Shown: piece by piece, positions 19,726-28,698 of the stretch
How the letters are laid out: each line of letters starts with the position of its first letter
Numbering within the stretch: position 1 is the first letter of the stretch
Assembly (NCBI GenBank): GCA_035538335.1
Contig: DATLKN010000014.1
Location: forward strand, 62,001-126,000
Source: AP-15 sp035538335
GTDB taxonomy: Bacteria > Pseudomonadota > Alphaproteobacteria > ATCC43930 > CGMCC-115725
Reading direction: 5' to 3'
Length of the DNA: 64,000 bases
Made by a program: the position numbers and the translations under genes
Notes under the pieces: generated by a model
What the model was told of the DNA's origin: nothing
Databases searched by the model: none
The model's input: only the letters and a program-made list of their open reading frames with translations

Positions 19726-20850
19726 TCAACCCCACACCTCGCGCGCCACCTCGACGACGAGACGCAGCTTCGCGATCTCCTCCGCTTCGCTCAGCGCGTT
19801 GCCCTCGACCGTCGAGGAGAAGCCGCATTGCGGCGACAGGCAGAGCTGGTCGAGCGGCACATACTTCGCCGCTTCCTCGATGCGGCGCTTCAGGGCGTCC
19901 TTGTCTTCGAGGGCGGCGCGCTTCGAGGTGACGAGGCCCAAGACGACCCGCTTCTTTCCCTTCGGCACGAAGCGCAGCGGCGCGAAGCCGCCCGAGCGCG
20001 AATCGTCGTATTCGAGAAAGAAGCCGTCGACGTCGAGCCCGCCGAACAGCGCCTCGGCGACATGGTCGTAGCCGCCCTCCGCCATCCAGGACGAGCGGAA
20101 ATTGCCGCGGCACATATGGGTGCAGATCGTCATGCCGGCGGGCCGGCCTTTGAGCGCGGCGTTGATGACGCGGATGTTCGTCAGGTGCTGGTGCTCGCCG
20201 TCGCCGCCGATCGCATCGACATAGGCGCGCTGGGCCGGGTCGTTCAGATAGGCGAGGCTGGTGTCGTCGAGCTGCAGATAGGTGCACCCCAAGGCGTAGA
20301 GGCGCCGGATCTCCTCGGCATAGACTTGGGCGAGGTCGGCCCAGAACGGCTCCATGTCGGGATAGACGCTCGCCTCGATCGCGGCGCGGCCGCCGCGGTA
20401 ATGCAGCATCGAGGGCGAGGGGATCGTCAATTTCGCGGTCGAGCCGGGCGCCACGACCGATTTCAGATAAGCGAAATCCTCGCCGAAGATCGTCTCGTCG
20501 AGCCGCAGCTTGCCGCCGACCCGATGCGCGGTCGGGCTGAAGGCGATGGTGCCCTTCTCGTTGCGGAACTCGATATTGAGCCGGCGTTCGGATTTGCCGA
20601 CGCCGCCGATCCGGTAGAGGAAATCCATGTGCCAGGAGCCGCGGCGGAATTCGCCGTCGGTGACGCCTTTGAGGCCGATTTCCTCCTGCAGGCGCACAGC
20701 GCGGCGGATCGCCGAATCCTCGACCCGGCGCAAGGCGGCGGCGTCGATATGCCCGGCCTCGCGATCGGCGCGGGCGCGCAGCAGTTCGGGCGGCCGCAAG
20801 AGGCTCCCGACATGATCGGCGCGGAAGGGCGGCTGAGGCATCGCATCCAT
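19726..20850 (-). CDS. MetE C-terminal-like methyltransferase (cobalamin-independent methionine synthase family)
   Basis: Zinc-dependent TIM-barrel protein related to the catalytic half of MetE (YxjG/YxjH-type). Motifs are FRADHVGSLLRP near the N-terminus, GVTDGEFRRGSW, YLQLDDTSLAYL, and the likely zinc ligands in CTHMCRGNF and the C-terminal SPQCGFSS. At 374 aa it lacks the N-terminal half of full-length MetE, as is normal for this subfamily. It may transfer methyl groups from a small donor (methylcobalamin, S-methyl compounds or folate) rather than from polyglutamylated folate. Start is ATG 20850, with an alternative at 20841. The 269-nt gap to ssb has no recognisable feature. Confidence 0.82.
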   Translation of the reverse strand: MDAMPQPPFRADHVGSLLRPPELLRARADREAGHIDAAALRRVEDSAIRRAVRLQEEIGLKGVTDGEFRRGSWHMDFLYRIGGVGKSERRLNIEFRNEKGTIAFSPTAHRVGGKLRLDETIFGEDFAYLKSVVAPGSTAKLTIPSPSMLHYRGGRAAIEASVYPDMEPFWADLAQVYAEEIRRLYALGCTYLQLDDTSLAYLNDPAQRAYVDAIGGDGEHQHLTNIRVINAALKGRPAGMTICTHMCRGNFRSSWMAEGGYDHVAEALFGGLDVDGFFLEYDDSRSGGFAPLRFVPKGKKRVVLGLVTSKRAALEDKDALKRRIEEAAKYVPLDQLCLSPQCGFSSTVEGNALSEAEEIAKLRLVVEVAREVWG

Positions 20851-21119
20851 CGGTCGGGACCCGGGAGTTGGCGGACCTCCGAATTTACCAGCCGAAAGCC
20901 CAGCGACCTATAGCCTGCATAACAGCGACAGCCGGCAGTTTCCGTTCGCGGCAAGCGCGACGATACCGCGGACATAAGGCGGATTGTCGCTCGGACTGCC
21001 GAGAAAGCTCGCTCCTCAGAGGCCGATCGGAGAAGGCGCAGCTGCCGACCGCCAGCGTTTGGCCCATCGTCGCCGCACCCATTGCGCGAGGGAAAAAGAG
21101 CACCGGCGGCCGGGAACAA

Positions 21120-21608
21120 TCAGAACGGGATCTCGTCGTCGAGGTCGTTCGTGGGAGCGCGGCCGCGGCCGGCGGATGACGGACCGCCGCCGCGCGCCGG
21201 CTCGTCGCCGAAGCCCTCGTCGTAGCCGGCCTCGGCCGGCGCGCCGCCGCCACCGCGCGCGCCATCGAGCATCGTCAATTCGCCGCGGAAGCGCTGCAAT
21301 ACGATTTCGGTCGAATAGCGCTCCTGGCCCTGCTGGTCGGTCCATTTGCGGGTCTGCAGCGCGCCCTCGACATAGATCTTCGACCCCTTGCGCAGATATT
21401 TCTCGGCGATCTCGACGAGCCGCTCGTTGAAGATCACGACGCGGTGCCACTCGGTGCGCTCCTTGCGCTCGCCCGAGACCTTGTCGCGCCAGTTTTCCGA
21501 GGTGGCGAGCGCCAGATTGGCGAGCCGGGTACCATCCTGGGTCGAGCGGATTTCCGGGTCGCGGCCGAGATTGCCGATCAGGATCACCTTGTTGACGCTG
21601 CCAGCCAT
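21120..21608 (-). CDS. ssb: Single-stranded DNA-binding protein
   Basis: Tetrameric OB-fold protein that coats single-stranded DNA in replication, recombination and repair. Residues 1-110 hold the OB domain (MAGSVNKVILIGNLGRDPEIR, TEWHRVVIF, KYLRKGSKIYVEG). A glycine/arginine-rich linker follows and the canonical acidic tip DLDDEIPF ends the protein; the tip binds partner proteins. Length 162 aa is normal. I start it at ATG 21608, although the frame stays open far upstream as a shadow of the HtrA-like gene. It is divergent from the HtrA-like gene and near uvrA, an arrangement close to the classical ssb-uvrA divergence. No LexA-type box was recognised. Confidence 0.97.
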   Translation of the reverse strand: MAGSVNKVILIGNLGRDPEIRSTQDGTRLANLALATSENWRDKVSGERKERTEWHRVVIFNERLVEIAEKYLRKGSKIYVEGALQTRKWTDQQGQERYSTEIVLQRFRGELTMLDGARGGGGAPAEAGYDEGFGDEPARGGGPSSAGRGRAPTNDLDDEIPF

Positions 21609-21734
21609 GAGGTCACCGCAGGTTCGAGGGGCGTGGGCCCCCATCTTATCAAACCCGCCGGATGTTCCCACTTTATTCTGCCTGTCTTTTGCGAGCCCCC
21701 CGGAAATTCCCCGGCGGGCTCGGGAGCATCGAGC

Positions 21735-22745
21735 ATGAGCTATCTCTCCCCGATCGGCGGCCCTGGCGGCAACCCGGCGACAACCCCGCAGAGCCAAGCG
21801 AACGACGACGCGCCGCTCCTCGACGCCTATTCGCGCGCGGTCACGGAGGCGGTCGAGAAGGTCGGCCCCGCCGTCCTCCATCTGCAGGTCCCGGCCGCCG
21901 GCGGCCGGCGCGGCGGCAGCGGCTCGGGCGTCGTCTTCACGCCCGACGGCTATGTGCTGACGAACAGCCACGTCGCCGGCGGCGCGAAGAAGCTCGAGGC
22001 GCTGACGCAGGACGGGCGCAGCCTCGCCGCCAGTCTCGTCGGCGACGACCCCGACACCGACCTCGCCGTCTTGCGCCTCGACGGCGAGGCGCCGGCCTTC
22101 GCCCGGCTCGGCGATTCGCGCCGGCTCAAGGTCGGGCAGCTGGTCATCGCGATCGGCAACCCGTTCGGCTTTCAGTGCACGGTGACGGCGGGGGTCGTCA
22201 GCGCGCTGGGACGCTCGTTGCGGGCCCGCTCGGGGCGGCTGATCGACAACGTCATCCAGACGGACGCCGCCCTCAATCCCGGCAATTCCGGCGGCCCGCT
22301 CGTCACCGCCCGCGGCGAGGTCGTCGGCATCAACACTGCGATCATCGCGATGGCGCAGGGCATCTGCTTTTCGATATCGGCGAGCACGGTCGAGTTCGTT
22401 GCCTCGCGCCTCATCCGCGACGGCCGCGTCAAGCGCTCCTATATCGGGCTCGCCGGGCAGACGGTCGCGCTGCCGCGCCGGCTCGTGCGCTTTCACGGGC
22501 TGGAGGCGGAAAGCGGCGTGCGCGTCACCTCGACGAGCGAAGGCGGCGCGGCGCGGCAGGCGGGGCTCGTGACGGGCGATGTCATCGTCGCGCTCGACGG
22601 CGCGCCCATAGGCGACGTCGATGCGCTGCACCGCCTCTTGACCGAGGAGCGGGTCGGCGTGCCGGCGATGCTGACCGTCTTGCGCCTGACGCAAAAGCTC
22701 GCTCTCGCCGTCACCCCGCGCGAAGCGCCGCCGCGCGGTGTCTAG
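21735..22745 (+). CDS. HtrA/DegP-like trypsin-type serine protease with one PDZ domain, no signal peptide
   Basis: S1C-family protease with the full triad: His in TNSHVAGG, Asp in DPDTDLAVLRL and Ser in NPGNSGGPLV. One PDZ domain follows (about residues 235-325, GVRVTSTSEGGAARQAGLVTGDV). At 336 aa it resembles the short DegS-like forms, but the N-terminus (SYLSPIGGPGGNPATTPQ) has no hydrophobic signal or anchor, so I predict a cytoplasmic protein. The start is ATG 21735 with GGGAG 8 nt before it. The longer open frame upstream runs over ssb's promoter region and is rejected. It lies between ssb and uvrA, so a role in DNA-damage or stress response is possible but not shown. Confidence 0.85.
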   Translation: MSYLSPIGGPGGNPATTPQSQANDDAPLLDAYSRAVTEAVEKVGPAVLHLQVPAAGGRRGGSGSGVVFTPDGYVLTNSHVAGGAKKLEALTQDGRSLAASLVGDDPDTDLAVLRLDGEAPAFARLGDSRRLKVGQLVIAIGNPFGFQCTVTAGVVSALGRSLRARSGRLIDNVIQTDAALNPGNSGGPLVTARGEVVGINTAIIAMAQGICFSISASTVEFVASRLIRDGRVKRSYIGLAGQTVALPRRLVRFHGLEAESGVRVTSTSEGGAARQAGLVTGDVIVALDGAPIGDVDALHRLLTEERVGVPAMLTVLRLTQKLALAVTPREAPPRGV

Positions 22746-23183
22746 ATTCACCACTGAGGCACGGAGAACACCGAGAAAAATCCCTTGGCCGGGCCTGGCC
22801 CGGCCGCCCAGCCTTCAAAGGTATTACGGGTATTACGGTGACAGTATTACGGTGACAGTGCAGTATTACGGTGACAGTGCACTTATTTCTATTACCTATT
22901 ACGGTGACAGTGCACTTATTTCGCTGATCGCCGGTTGTCGCGGATCTTCAGAGGCGCGACCGAAATAAGTGCACTGTCACCGTAATACCCGTAATACCAA
23001 ATAAGTGCACTGTCACCGTAATACGTAATACGCGTAATACGTAATACGCACCGTAATACGGGCCTCCCAGCCTTCAAAGCGTCGGGCGCGCAATAAGAGA
23101 CGCGGGTGCCCGGCACAAGGCCGGGCACGGCGACTATATTGACGCGCGAATGAACCCTCCGTGACCTCCGTGTCTCCGTGGTA
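22746..23183. repeat. 448-nt gap filled by nested repeats: family A arms around a REPIN-like cluster
   Basis: Family A arms lie at 22746-22776 (TTCACCACTGAGGCACGGAG) and, inverted, at 23156-23183. Inside, a 14-nt direct repeat CCCAGCCTTCAAAG (22807-22820 and 23066-23079) brackets the REPIN cluster 22821-23065. The cluster has several ATTACGGTGACAGTGCACTT units (partial at 22831-22858, full from about 22865 and 22899). A 39-nt centre follows, then inverted AAGTGCACTGTCACCGTAAT units from about 22967 and 23002 and short GTAATAC units. The uvrA promoter must lie in or beside the right end. No gene is seen here. Confidence 0.85.
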
Positions 23184-23193
23184 ACCTAGAGCC

Positions 23194-26046
23194 ATGCAGG
23201 AAATTCGCATCCGCGGCGCGCGCGAGCACAATTTGAAGGACATCGACCTCGACCTGCCGCGCGACAGTCTGATCGTGATGACCGGGCTGTCGGGCTCGGG
23301 CAAGTCCTCGCTCGCCTTCGACACGATCTATGCCGAGGGGCAGCGCCGTTATGTCGAGAGCCTCTCGGCCTATGCGCGGCAATTCCTCGAATTGATGCAG
23401 AAGCCGGAGGTCGAATCGATCGAGGGCCTCAGCCCGGCGATCTCGATCGAGCAGAAGACGACGTCGCGCAACCCGCGCTCGACGGTCGGCACGGTGACCG
23501 AGATCTACGACTACATGCGGCTTCTCTGGGCGCGGGTCGGGGTGCCCTATTCGCCGGCCACAGGTTTGCCGATCGAGAGCCAGACCGTCTCGCAGATGGT
23601 GGACCGGGTGCTGGCGATGCCCGAGGGCACGCGGCTCTACCTGCTCGCGCCGATCGCGCGCGGGCGGAAGGGCGAATACCGCAAGGAACTGGCCGAGTTC
23701 AAACGGCGCGGCTTCCAGCGCGTCAAGATCGACGGCAAGCTCCTCGAATTCGACGAGGTGCGCCCGCTCAACAAGAATTTGAAGCACGACATCGAGATCG
23801 TCGTCGATCGCCTCGTGCTCGGCGACGACCTCGGCAACCGGCTCGCGGATTCGTTTGAGACGGCGCTCGATCTGGCCGACGGCATCGCGATCGCCGAGAA
23901 CGCCGACACCGGCGAGCGGACGATCTTCTCGGCGAAGTTCGCCTGCCCGGTCTCGGGCTTCACGATCGCCGAGATCGAGCCCAGGCTGTTTTCGTTCAAC
24001 AACCCGTTCGGCGCGTGCCCCGCCTGCGACGGGCTCGGCACCAAACTCTATTTCGACGCCGATCTCGTCGTCCACGACGAGCGCCGAAGCCTCGCCGAGG
24101 GGGCGGTCAGCCCGTGGTCGCATTCGAGTTCGCAATATTACACGCAGACCCTCGAGAGCCTCGCGCGGCATTTCAAGGCGAGCATGCATACGCCCTGGCA
24201 GGACCTGCCGGAGCGATTGAGGCGCACGATCCTCTTCGGCTCGGAGGGCGAGCCGATCAAGATCACTTATGACGACGGTTTGCGCAAATACACGACCGAG
24301 CGGCCGTTCGAGGGGGTATTGCCGAATTTGGAGCGGCGCTTCCGCGAGACGGACAGCGCCTGGGTCCGCGAGGAATTGGGGCGCTACCAGAACGCCAAGA
24401 CCTGCGAGGTGTGCGGCGGCGACCGGCTGAAGCCCGAGGCGCTCGCCGTCAAGATCGCGCGGAAGAACATCAGCGAGGCGGCGCGGCTGTCGATCGCCGA
24501 GGCGGTCGAGTGGTTCTCATCCGTCGCCGCGACATTGACGCCGAGCCAGCGCGAGATCGCGCAGCGTATCCTGAAGGAGATCAACGAGCGGCTGGGGTTC
24601 CTCAAAAACGTCGGGCTCGAATACCTGACCCTGTCGCGCTCCTCCGGCACCCTCTCGGGCGGCGAGAGCCAGCGCATCCGCCTCGCCTCGCAGATCGGCT
24701 CGGGCCTGACGGGCGTGCTCTATGTGCTCGACGAGCCCTCGATCGGGCTACACCAGCGCGACAACGGGCGGCTGCTCGAGACCTTGAAGCGGCTGCGGGA
24801 CCTCGGCAACACGGTCATCGTCGTCGAGCACGACGAGGAGGCGATCCGCACCGCCGACTGGGTCGTCGATATGGGGCCGGGGGCGGGCGTGCATGGCGGG
24901 CACGTCGTCGCCGAGGGGACGCCCGACCAGGTCATGGCGAACCCCGACAGCATCACCGGGCAATACCTGACGGGCGCCCGCGAGATCGCCGTGCCGGGGT
25001 CACGGCGCAGCGGCCACAAGCGGCAGATCCTGAAGCTCGCCGGCGCGCGCGGCAACAATTTGAAGGGGATCACCGCGGAAGTTCCGCTCGGCACCTTCTG
25101 CTGCGTCACCGGCGTCTCGGGCGGCGGCAAATCGACCCTCATCATCGAGACGCTCTACAAGGCGCTCGCCAAGCGGCTCAACAATTCGCGCGAGCAGGCC
25201 GCCCCCTTCGAGGCGCTGGAGGGGGCCGAATACCTCGACAAGATCGTCGATATCGACCAGTCGCCGATCGGCCGCACGCCGCGCTCGAACCCGGCCACCT
25301 ATACCGGCTGCTTCACGCCGATCCGCGACTGGTTCGCGGGGCTGCCCGAATCGAAGGCGCGCGGATATCTGCCGGGGCGCTTCTCGTTCAACGTCAAGGG
25401 CGGGCGCTGCGAAGCCTGCCAGGGCGACGGCGTCATCAAGATCGAGATGCATTTCCTGCCCGACGTCTATGTGCAGTGCGACGTCTGCAAGGGCCGCCGC
25501 TACAACCGCGAGACGCTGGAAGTGCTGTTCCGCGGCAAGAGCATCGCCGACGTGCTCGACATGACGGTGGACGAGGGCGTCGAATTCTTCCGCGCCGTGC
25601 CGGCGATTCGCGACAAGCTGTTGACCCTGCAGCGGGTCGGCATGGGCTACATCCATGTCGGCCAGCCGGCGACCACCCTTTCGGGCGGCGAGGCGCAGCG
25701 CGTCAAGCTGGCGAAGGAACTGTCGCGGCGGGCGACGGGGAAGACGCTCTACATCCTCGACGAGCCGACGACCGGTTTGCATTTCGAGGATGTGAAAAAG
25801 CTCCTCGAAGTGCTGCACGCGCTCGTCGCGACAGGGAACACGGTGCTCGTCATCGAACACAACCTCGAAGTCATCAAGACGGCCGACTGGATCATCGACC
25901 TCGGCCCCGAAGGGGGCGACGCCGGCGGCCACATCGTCGCCACCGGCACGCCGGAGGACGTGGCGGCGCATGCCGACAGCTACACCGGGCAGTACCTCAA
26001 GCCCTACCTCGCCCGCCGCGCCCCGCGGAGACTGAAGGCGGGATGA
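23194..26046 (+). CDS. uvrA: Excinuclease ABC subunit A
   Basis: DNA-damage-recognition ATPase of nucleotide excision repair, which loads UvrB at lesions. It has two ABC modules: Walker A sites GLSGSGKSSLAFD and GVSGGGKSTLIIE, and signature motifs LSGGESQRIRLA and LSGGEAQRVKLA. Zinc-finger cysteines are present: CPACDGLG, CEVCGGDRL, and in the C-terminal half CEACQGDG and CDVCKGRRYN, with HVG and DEPTTGLH beyond. The 950-aa length is standard. ATG 23194 starts the conserved MQEIRIRGAREHNLKDIDLD. It is the last core gene before the low-GC accessory segment. Confidence 0.98.
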   Translation: MQEIRIRGAREHNLKDIDLDLPRDSLIVMTGLSGSGKSSLAFDTIYAEGQRRYVESLSAYARQFLELMQKPEVESIEGLSPAISIEQKTTSRNPRSTVGTVTEIYDYMRLLWARVGVPYSPATGLPIESQTVSQMVDRVLAMPEGTRLYLLAPIARGRKGEYRKELAEFKRRGFQRVKIDGKLLEFDEVRPLNKNLKHDIEIVVDRLVLGDDLGNRLADSFETALDLADGIAIAENADTGERTIFSAKFACPVSGFTIAEIEPRLFSFNNPFGACPACDGLGTKLYFDADLVVHDERRSLAEGAVSPWSHSSSQYYTQTLESLARHFKASMHTPWQDLPERLRRTILFGSEGEPIKITYDDGLRKYTTERPFEGVLPNLERRFRETDSAWVREELGRYQNAKTCEVCGGDRLKPEALAVKIARKNISEAARLSIAEAVEWFSSVAATLTPSQREIAQRILKEINERLGFLKNVGLEYLTLSRSSGTLSGGESQRIRLASQIGSGLTGVLYVLDEPSIGLHQRDNGRLLETLKRLRDLGNTVIVVEHDEEAIRTADWVVDMGPGAGVHGGHVVAEGTPDQVMANPDSITGQYLTGAREIAVPGSRRSGHKRQILKLAGARGNNLKGITAEVPLGTFCCVTGVSGGGKSTLIIETLYKALAKRLNNSREQAAPFEALEGAEYLDKIVDIDQSPIGRTPRSNPATYTGCFTPIRDWFAGLPESKARGYLPGRFSFNVKGGRCEACQGDGVIKIEMHFLPDVYVQCDVCKGRRYNRETLEVLFRGKSIADVLDMTVDEGVEFFRAVPAIRDKLLTLQRVGMGYIHVGQPATTLSGGEAQRVKLAKELSRRATGKTLYILDEPTTGLHFEDVKKLLEVLHALVATGNTVLVIEHNLEVIKTADWIIDLGPEGGDAGGHIVATGTPEDVAAHADSYTGQYLKPYLARRAPRRLKAG

Positions 26047-26155
26047 GATGAACAGAGTCAGCGAACGCGCGTTCTCTAATTTTCTTCAGCTTGTAGCTTC
26101 CCTATACCCGGTTAGGTTTCGGAGAACTCCTTAAGAAAACTGAGGACAAACGGCC

Positions 26156-28399
26156 GTGTCTATCGATTCTCGACTGGTGGAAATAGCTCTCGAATACGTC
26201 GAAGGCTCAGCATTCGAGCGATTCTTCCACGCCTTTGGGCCAGAAATGTTCGGGATAAATTTTGTTCCACTTGGCGGGCCGCGTGATGGCGGTGCAGATG
26301 CATTTGAGGGCCAAATCTATGAGGGGCGGTCTACGCACTTTTACCAAGCTTCCGTAGAGAAGGATTATGGTGGGAAAATACGCCGTACCCTCAAACGACT
26401 GACCGATTTTGGGAGGGGGGCACGGATACTAACGTACGTTTCGTCTCGGGAGATACCCAATTCCGACGTAGAGGAGGAATCTCTATCTGAAGAACTAGAC
26501 ATCACAGTCAGGATAAGATCGCGAAAGTGGATTGCGGCGAATATCAACAGAAATGCGGCTACGCAGGCCGCGTTTGGATCCCATCTCCGGCCCTACACAG
26601 CCTTCCTATCCGAAATCGGTGGCGCCCGGCTGATCGATAGACCCCCTCTTCCGGCCTCCACAGAGGTGTGTGTATTTCTCGGCCAGGAGGTTGAACGGCG
26701 CCGGTCGAAGAGTGATTTGCTCACTTCTATTGTTGACAGCCTGATTCTCTGGGCACTTTCGGATACCGACCCACAAAAAGGAAAGCTGCTCAGTCGGCGC
26801 GAGATATTGGCCCGGATTGAGGAAGTCCTTCCCACGGCCCGACACTTCGTTCGAGGAACCCTCGATCATCGACTTGAAACCCTTGCCTCAAAGAATCATC
26901 CCACTGGTCGTGAGGTACGTTGGCACAAGAAAATTGACAAATTCGCTTTGCCCTACGAGACGCGCCAAGTTGCCGAAAGGGAGAACATTGAAGACGAATC
27001 CCTCAAGCTCGCCGTGCTCGAGCGATTTATCTCACGCGCAATTGAGTATTGCGAAAAGCAAGAAGTGCACGTGGCGCCGACGGATCTGGCCGACCTAGCC
27101 CTATCCACCGTGCAACGCGTATTCGAGAAGGAAGGACTACGGTCTGCAGCCTTTTTTTCGGATGGAGAGGGGGATATCGGCGGCCCGGTCGCGGACAGGG
27201 TCGACGAGGTTCTTGCAGATTCTCAAATCGGCGGTAGCTTCGCGATCGAGGCGAAGGATTCTATTCTGAACATACTTCGTCAGGCTTTTTATCAAAGTTC
27301 TCCCGAAGAGAGAGAATATTTCGGGAAACTTTCTCGTACTTTTGCGCTGTTATTCTCGCTAAGCGCCGATCCACATATCATCGAGTATTTTAAGCAGATG
27401 TCGTCCAATTTCGTGCTTTACGTGGGAGCAGATTTGATTATTCAGGCGTTCTCTGAGCGCTATCTATTCGCCGAAGACCGGATGGTCACGAACATGCTTG
27501 AAATAGTTCGTGCATCGGGATCTAAGCTCATCCTCAGTGAACCTACACTGGATGAGGTCCGTGGGCATCTTCACGCGACCGATGTCGAGTTCCGCATTTT
27601 ATTCTCCGAGGTAGAGCCCTACGTCCGAGTAGAGCACGCTCGCCATTCTTCCAAGCCGCTAATACGCGCGTATTTCTACTCGCGGCTTAGCCCAATTGGT
27701 AACATCCGCCCGCCCGCAGGATGGCGATCATTCATTGGACAGTTCTGCACGTATGAGAAGCTTCAGACTGATGAAGGGAAACGTGAGCTCAAACAGTATA
27801 TTGTCGAGCGCTTCGGTATGGAATTCGAGTCGCATGACGACCTTGGGAAGCTAACCGACGATGCGGAAGTTGCAGAGTTGGCCGACAGGTTTAAATCGAT
27901 TAAGAATGACGACGTTTTAGCAATTAACGATGCTAGGCAAATATTCGCAATTTATGGGAAGCGCGAAATACTCCATGAGGATCATAAGCCTAATCCATAC
28001 GGTTTTCGAACTTGGTGGCTCACTCACGAGTCTATAGTAAGAAGGTTCACCGCCGATATCGTCGCTCGGCGAGGCTCACAATACATTTTACGCCCGGAGT
28101 TTGTCCTAAACTTCATCGCGCTTTCGCCGACGACGGAGCAGGTGAGGGAATCCTATCGTTCCATTTTTCCGTCGATGCTAGGATTGACGCTATCGAACAG
28201 GATGAAGGATTCGGTCTTCAAGGATGTGATGAAGCGGGTAAAGGAACTCGGACAAAATGATGAGGCACGGCTAAAGGTGATAATGGCAAATCTCGCTAAT
28301 TCTTTGAAGAGCGACAGGTTTAAGATTTATGAGGTTTCGCTTAGTGGCTCTCTTGACTTTGCACGAGACGCTGGTCGCTGGCTTTCGGCTGTATCATGA
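26156..28399 (+). CDS. Predicted double-nuclease protein: PD-(D/E)XK-like N-terminus plus PIN-like C-terminus
   Basis: I do not recognise this 747-aa protein as a named family; the following is fold reading by eye. Residues 1-130 resemble an Mrr-like restriction-endonuclease fold: helix with Glu, then GGPRDGGADAFEG (Asp44/Asp48) and HFYQASVEKD, where the usual QxK is QAS with Lys69 close by. Residues 190-275 look like a winged helix (LLSRREILARIEEVLP). Residues 415-640 resemble a PIN domain: VLYVGADLIIQAF (Asp426), SEPTLDEVRGHL (Glu467), NDARQIFAIYG (Asp592) and TWWLTHESIVRRF. Start is GTG 26156 with GAGGA 9 nt before. Two sample lines counted by hand are 43-47% GC against about 63% in uvrA, so it is probably acquired. 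Its stop overlaps the MNT start (ATGA). Confidence 0.6.
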   Translation: MSIDSRLVEIALEYVEGSAFERFFHAFGPEMFGINFVPLGGPRDGGADAFEGQIYEGRSTHFYQASVEKDYGGKIRRTLKRLTDFGRGARILTYVSSREIPNSDVEEESLSEELDITVRIRSRKWIAANINRNAATQAAFGSHLRPYTAFLSEIGGARLIDRPPLPASTEVCVFLGQEVERRRSKSDLLTSIVDSLILWALSDTDPQKGKLLSRREILARIEEVLPTARHFVRGTLDHRLETLASKNHPTGREVRWHKKIDKFALPYETRQVAERENIEDESLKLAVLERFISRAIEYCEKQEVHVAPTDLADLALSTVQRVFEKEGLRSAAFFSDGEGDIGGPVADRVDEVLADSQIGGSFAIEAKDSILNILRQAFYQSSPEEREYFGKLSRTFALLFSLSADPHIIEYFKQMSSNFVLYVGADLIIQAFSERYLFAEDRMVTNMLEIVRASGSKLILSEPTLDEVRGHLHATDVEFRILFSEVEPYVRVEHARHSSKPLIRAYFYSRLSPIGNIRPPAGWRSFIGQFCTYEKLQTDEGKRELKQYIVERFGMEFESHDDLGKLTDDAEVAELADRFKSIKNDDVLAINDARQIFAIYGKREILHEDHKPNPYGFRTWWLTHESIVRRFTADIVARRGSQYILRPEFVLNFIALSPTTEQVRESYRSIFPSMLGLTLSNRMKDSVFKDVMKRVKELGQNDEARLKVIMANLANSLKSDRFKIYEVSLSGSLDFARDAGRWLSAVS

Positions 28400-28698
28400 A
28401 CCCGGTCCGCGAAAGGGCGCTCGAGGAATTGCGGCGGATGGTGCTCGCGGCGCTCGAAGGGCACGACGCGGCCGTATGGCTCTTCGGCTCCTGCGCACGG
28501 GACGAGGTGAAGCAGCACAGCGACATCGATATCGCGATCCTGCCGCGCGAGGAGTTTTCCTCCAGCTTTTTTGCCGTACTCGCCGACGAGATCGAGGAAA
28601 GCACGATTCCTTATAACGTGGACCTTGTCGATCTGAGACGCGCCGATCCGGCGCTCGTCGAGGAAGTCCAGCGTGAGGGCTTAAAATGGCGGGAGTAG
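28396..28698 (+). CDS. MNT-domain nucleotidyltransferase antitoxin (MntA-like)
   Basis: Minimal nucleotidyltransferase of 100 aa. The active-site pattern GS-X10-DXD is exact: Gly31-Ser32 in LFGSCARD and Asp43/Asp45 in HSDIDIAI. In characterised HEPN/MNT pairs (Shewanella MntA-HepT), this antitoxin transfers AMP from ATP onto a tyrosine of the HEPN toxin and so silences it. The ATG overlaps the TGA of the preceding nuclease-like gene by 4 nt, and its own end overlaps the HEPN gene by 13 nt, so the three are probably one translationally coupled operon. Base composition is GC-rich like the chromosome, unlike the gene before it. Confidence 0.85.
   Translation: MNPVRERALEELRRMVLAALEGHDAAVWLFGSCARDEVKQHSDIDIAILPREEFSSSFFAVLADEIEESTIPYNVDLVDLRRADPALVEEVQREGLKWRE

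Noticed and set aside
26048..26134. 28-codon frame (MNRVSERAFSNFLQL) between uvrA and the 747-aa gene
   Set aside because: Very short, overlaps the uvrA end region, no ribosome-binding site or homology I can name.
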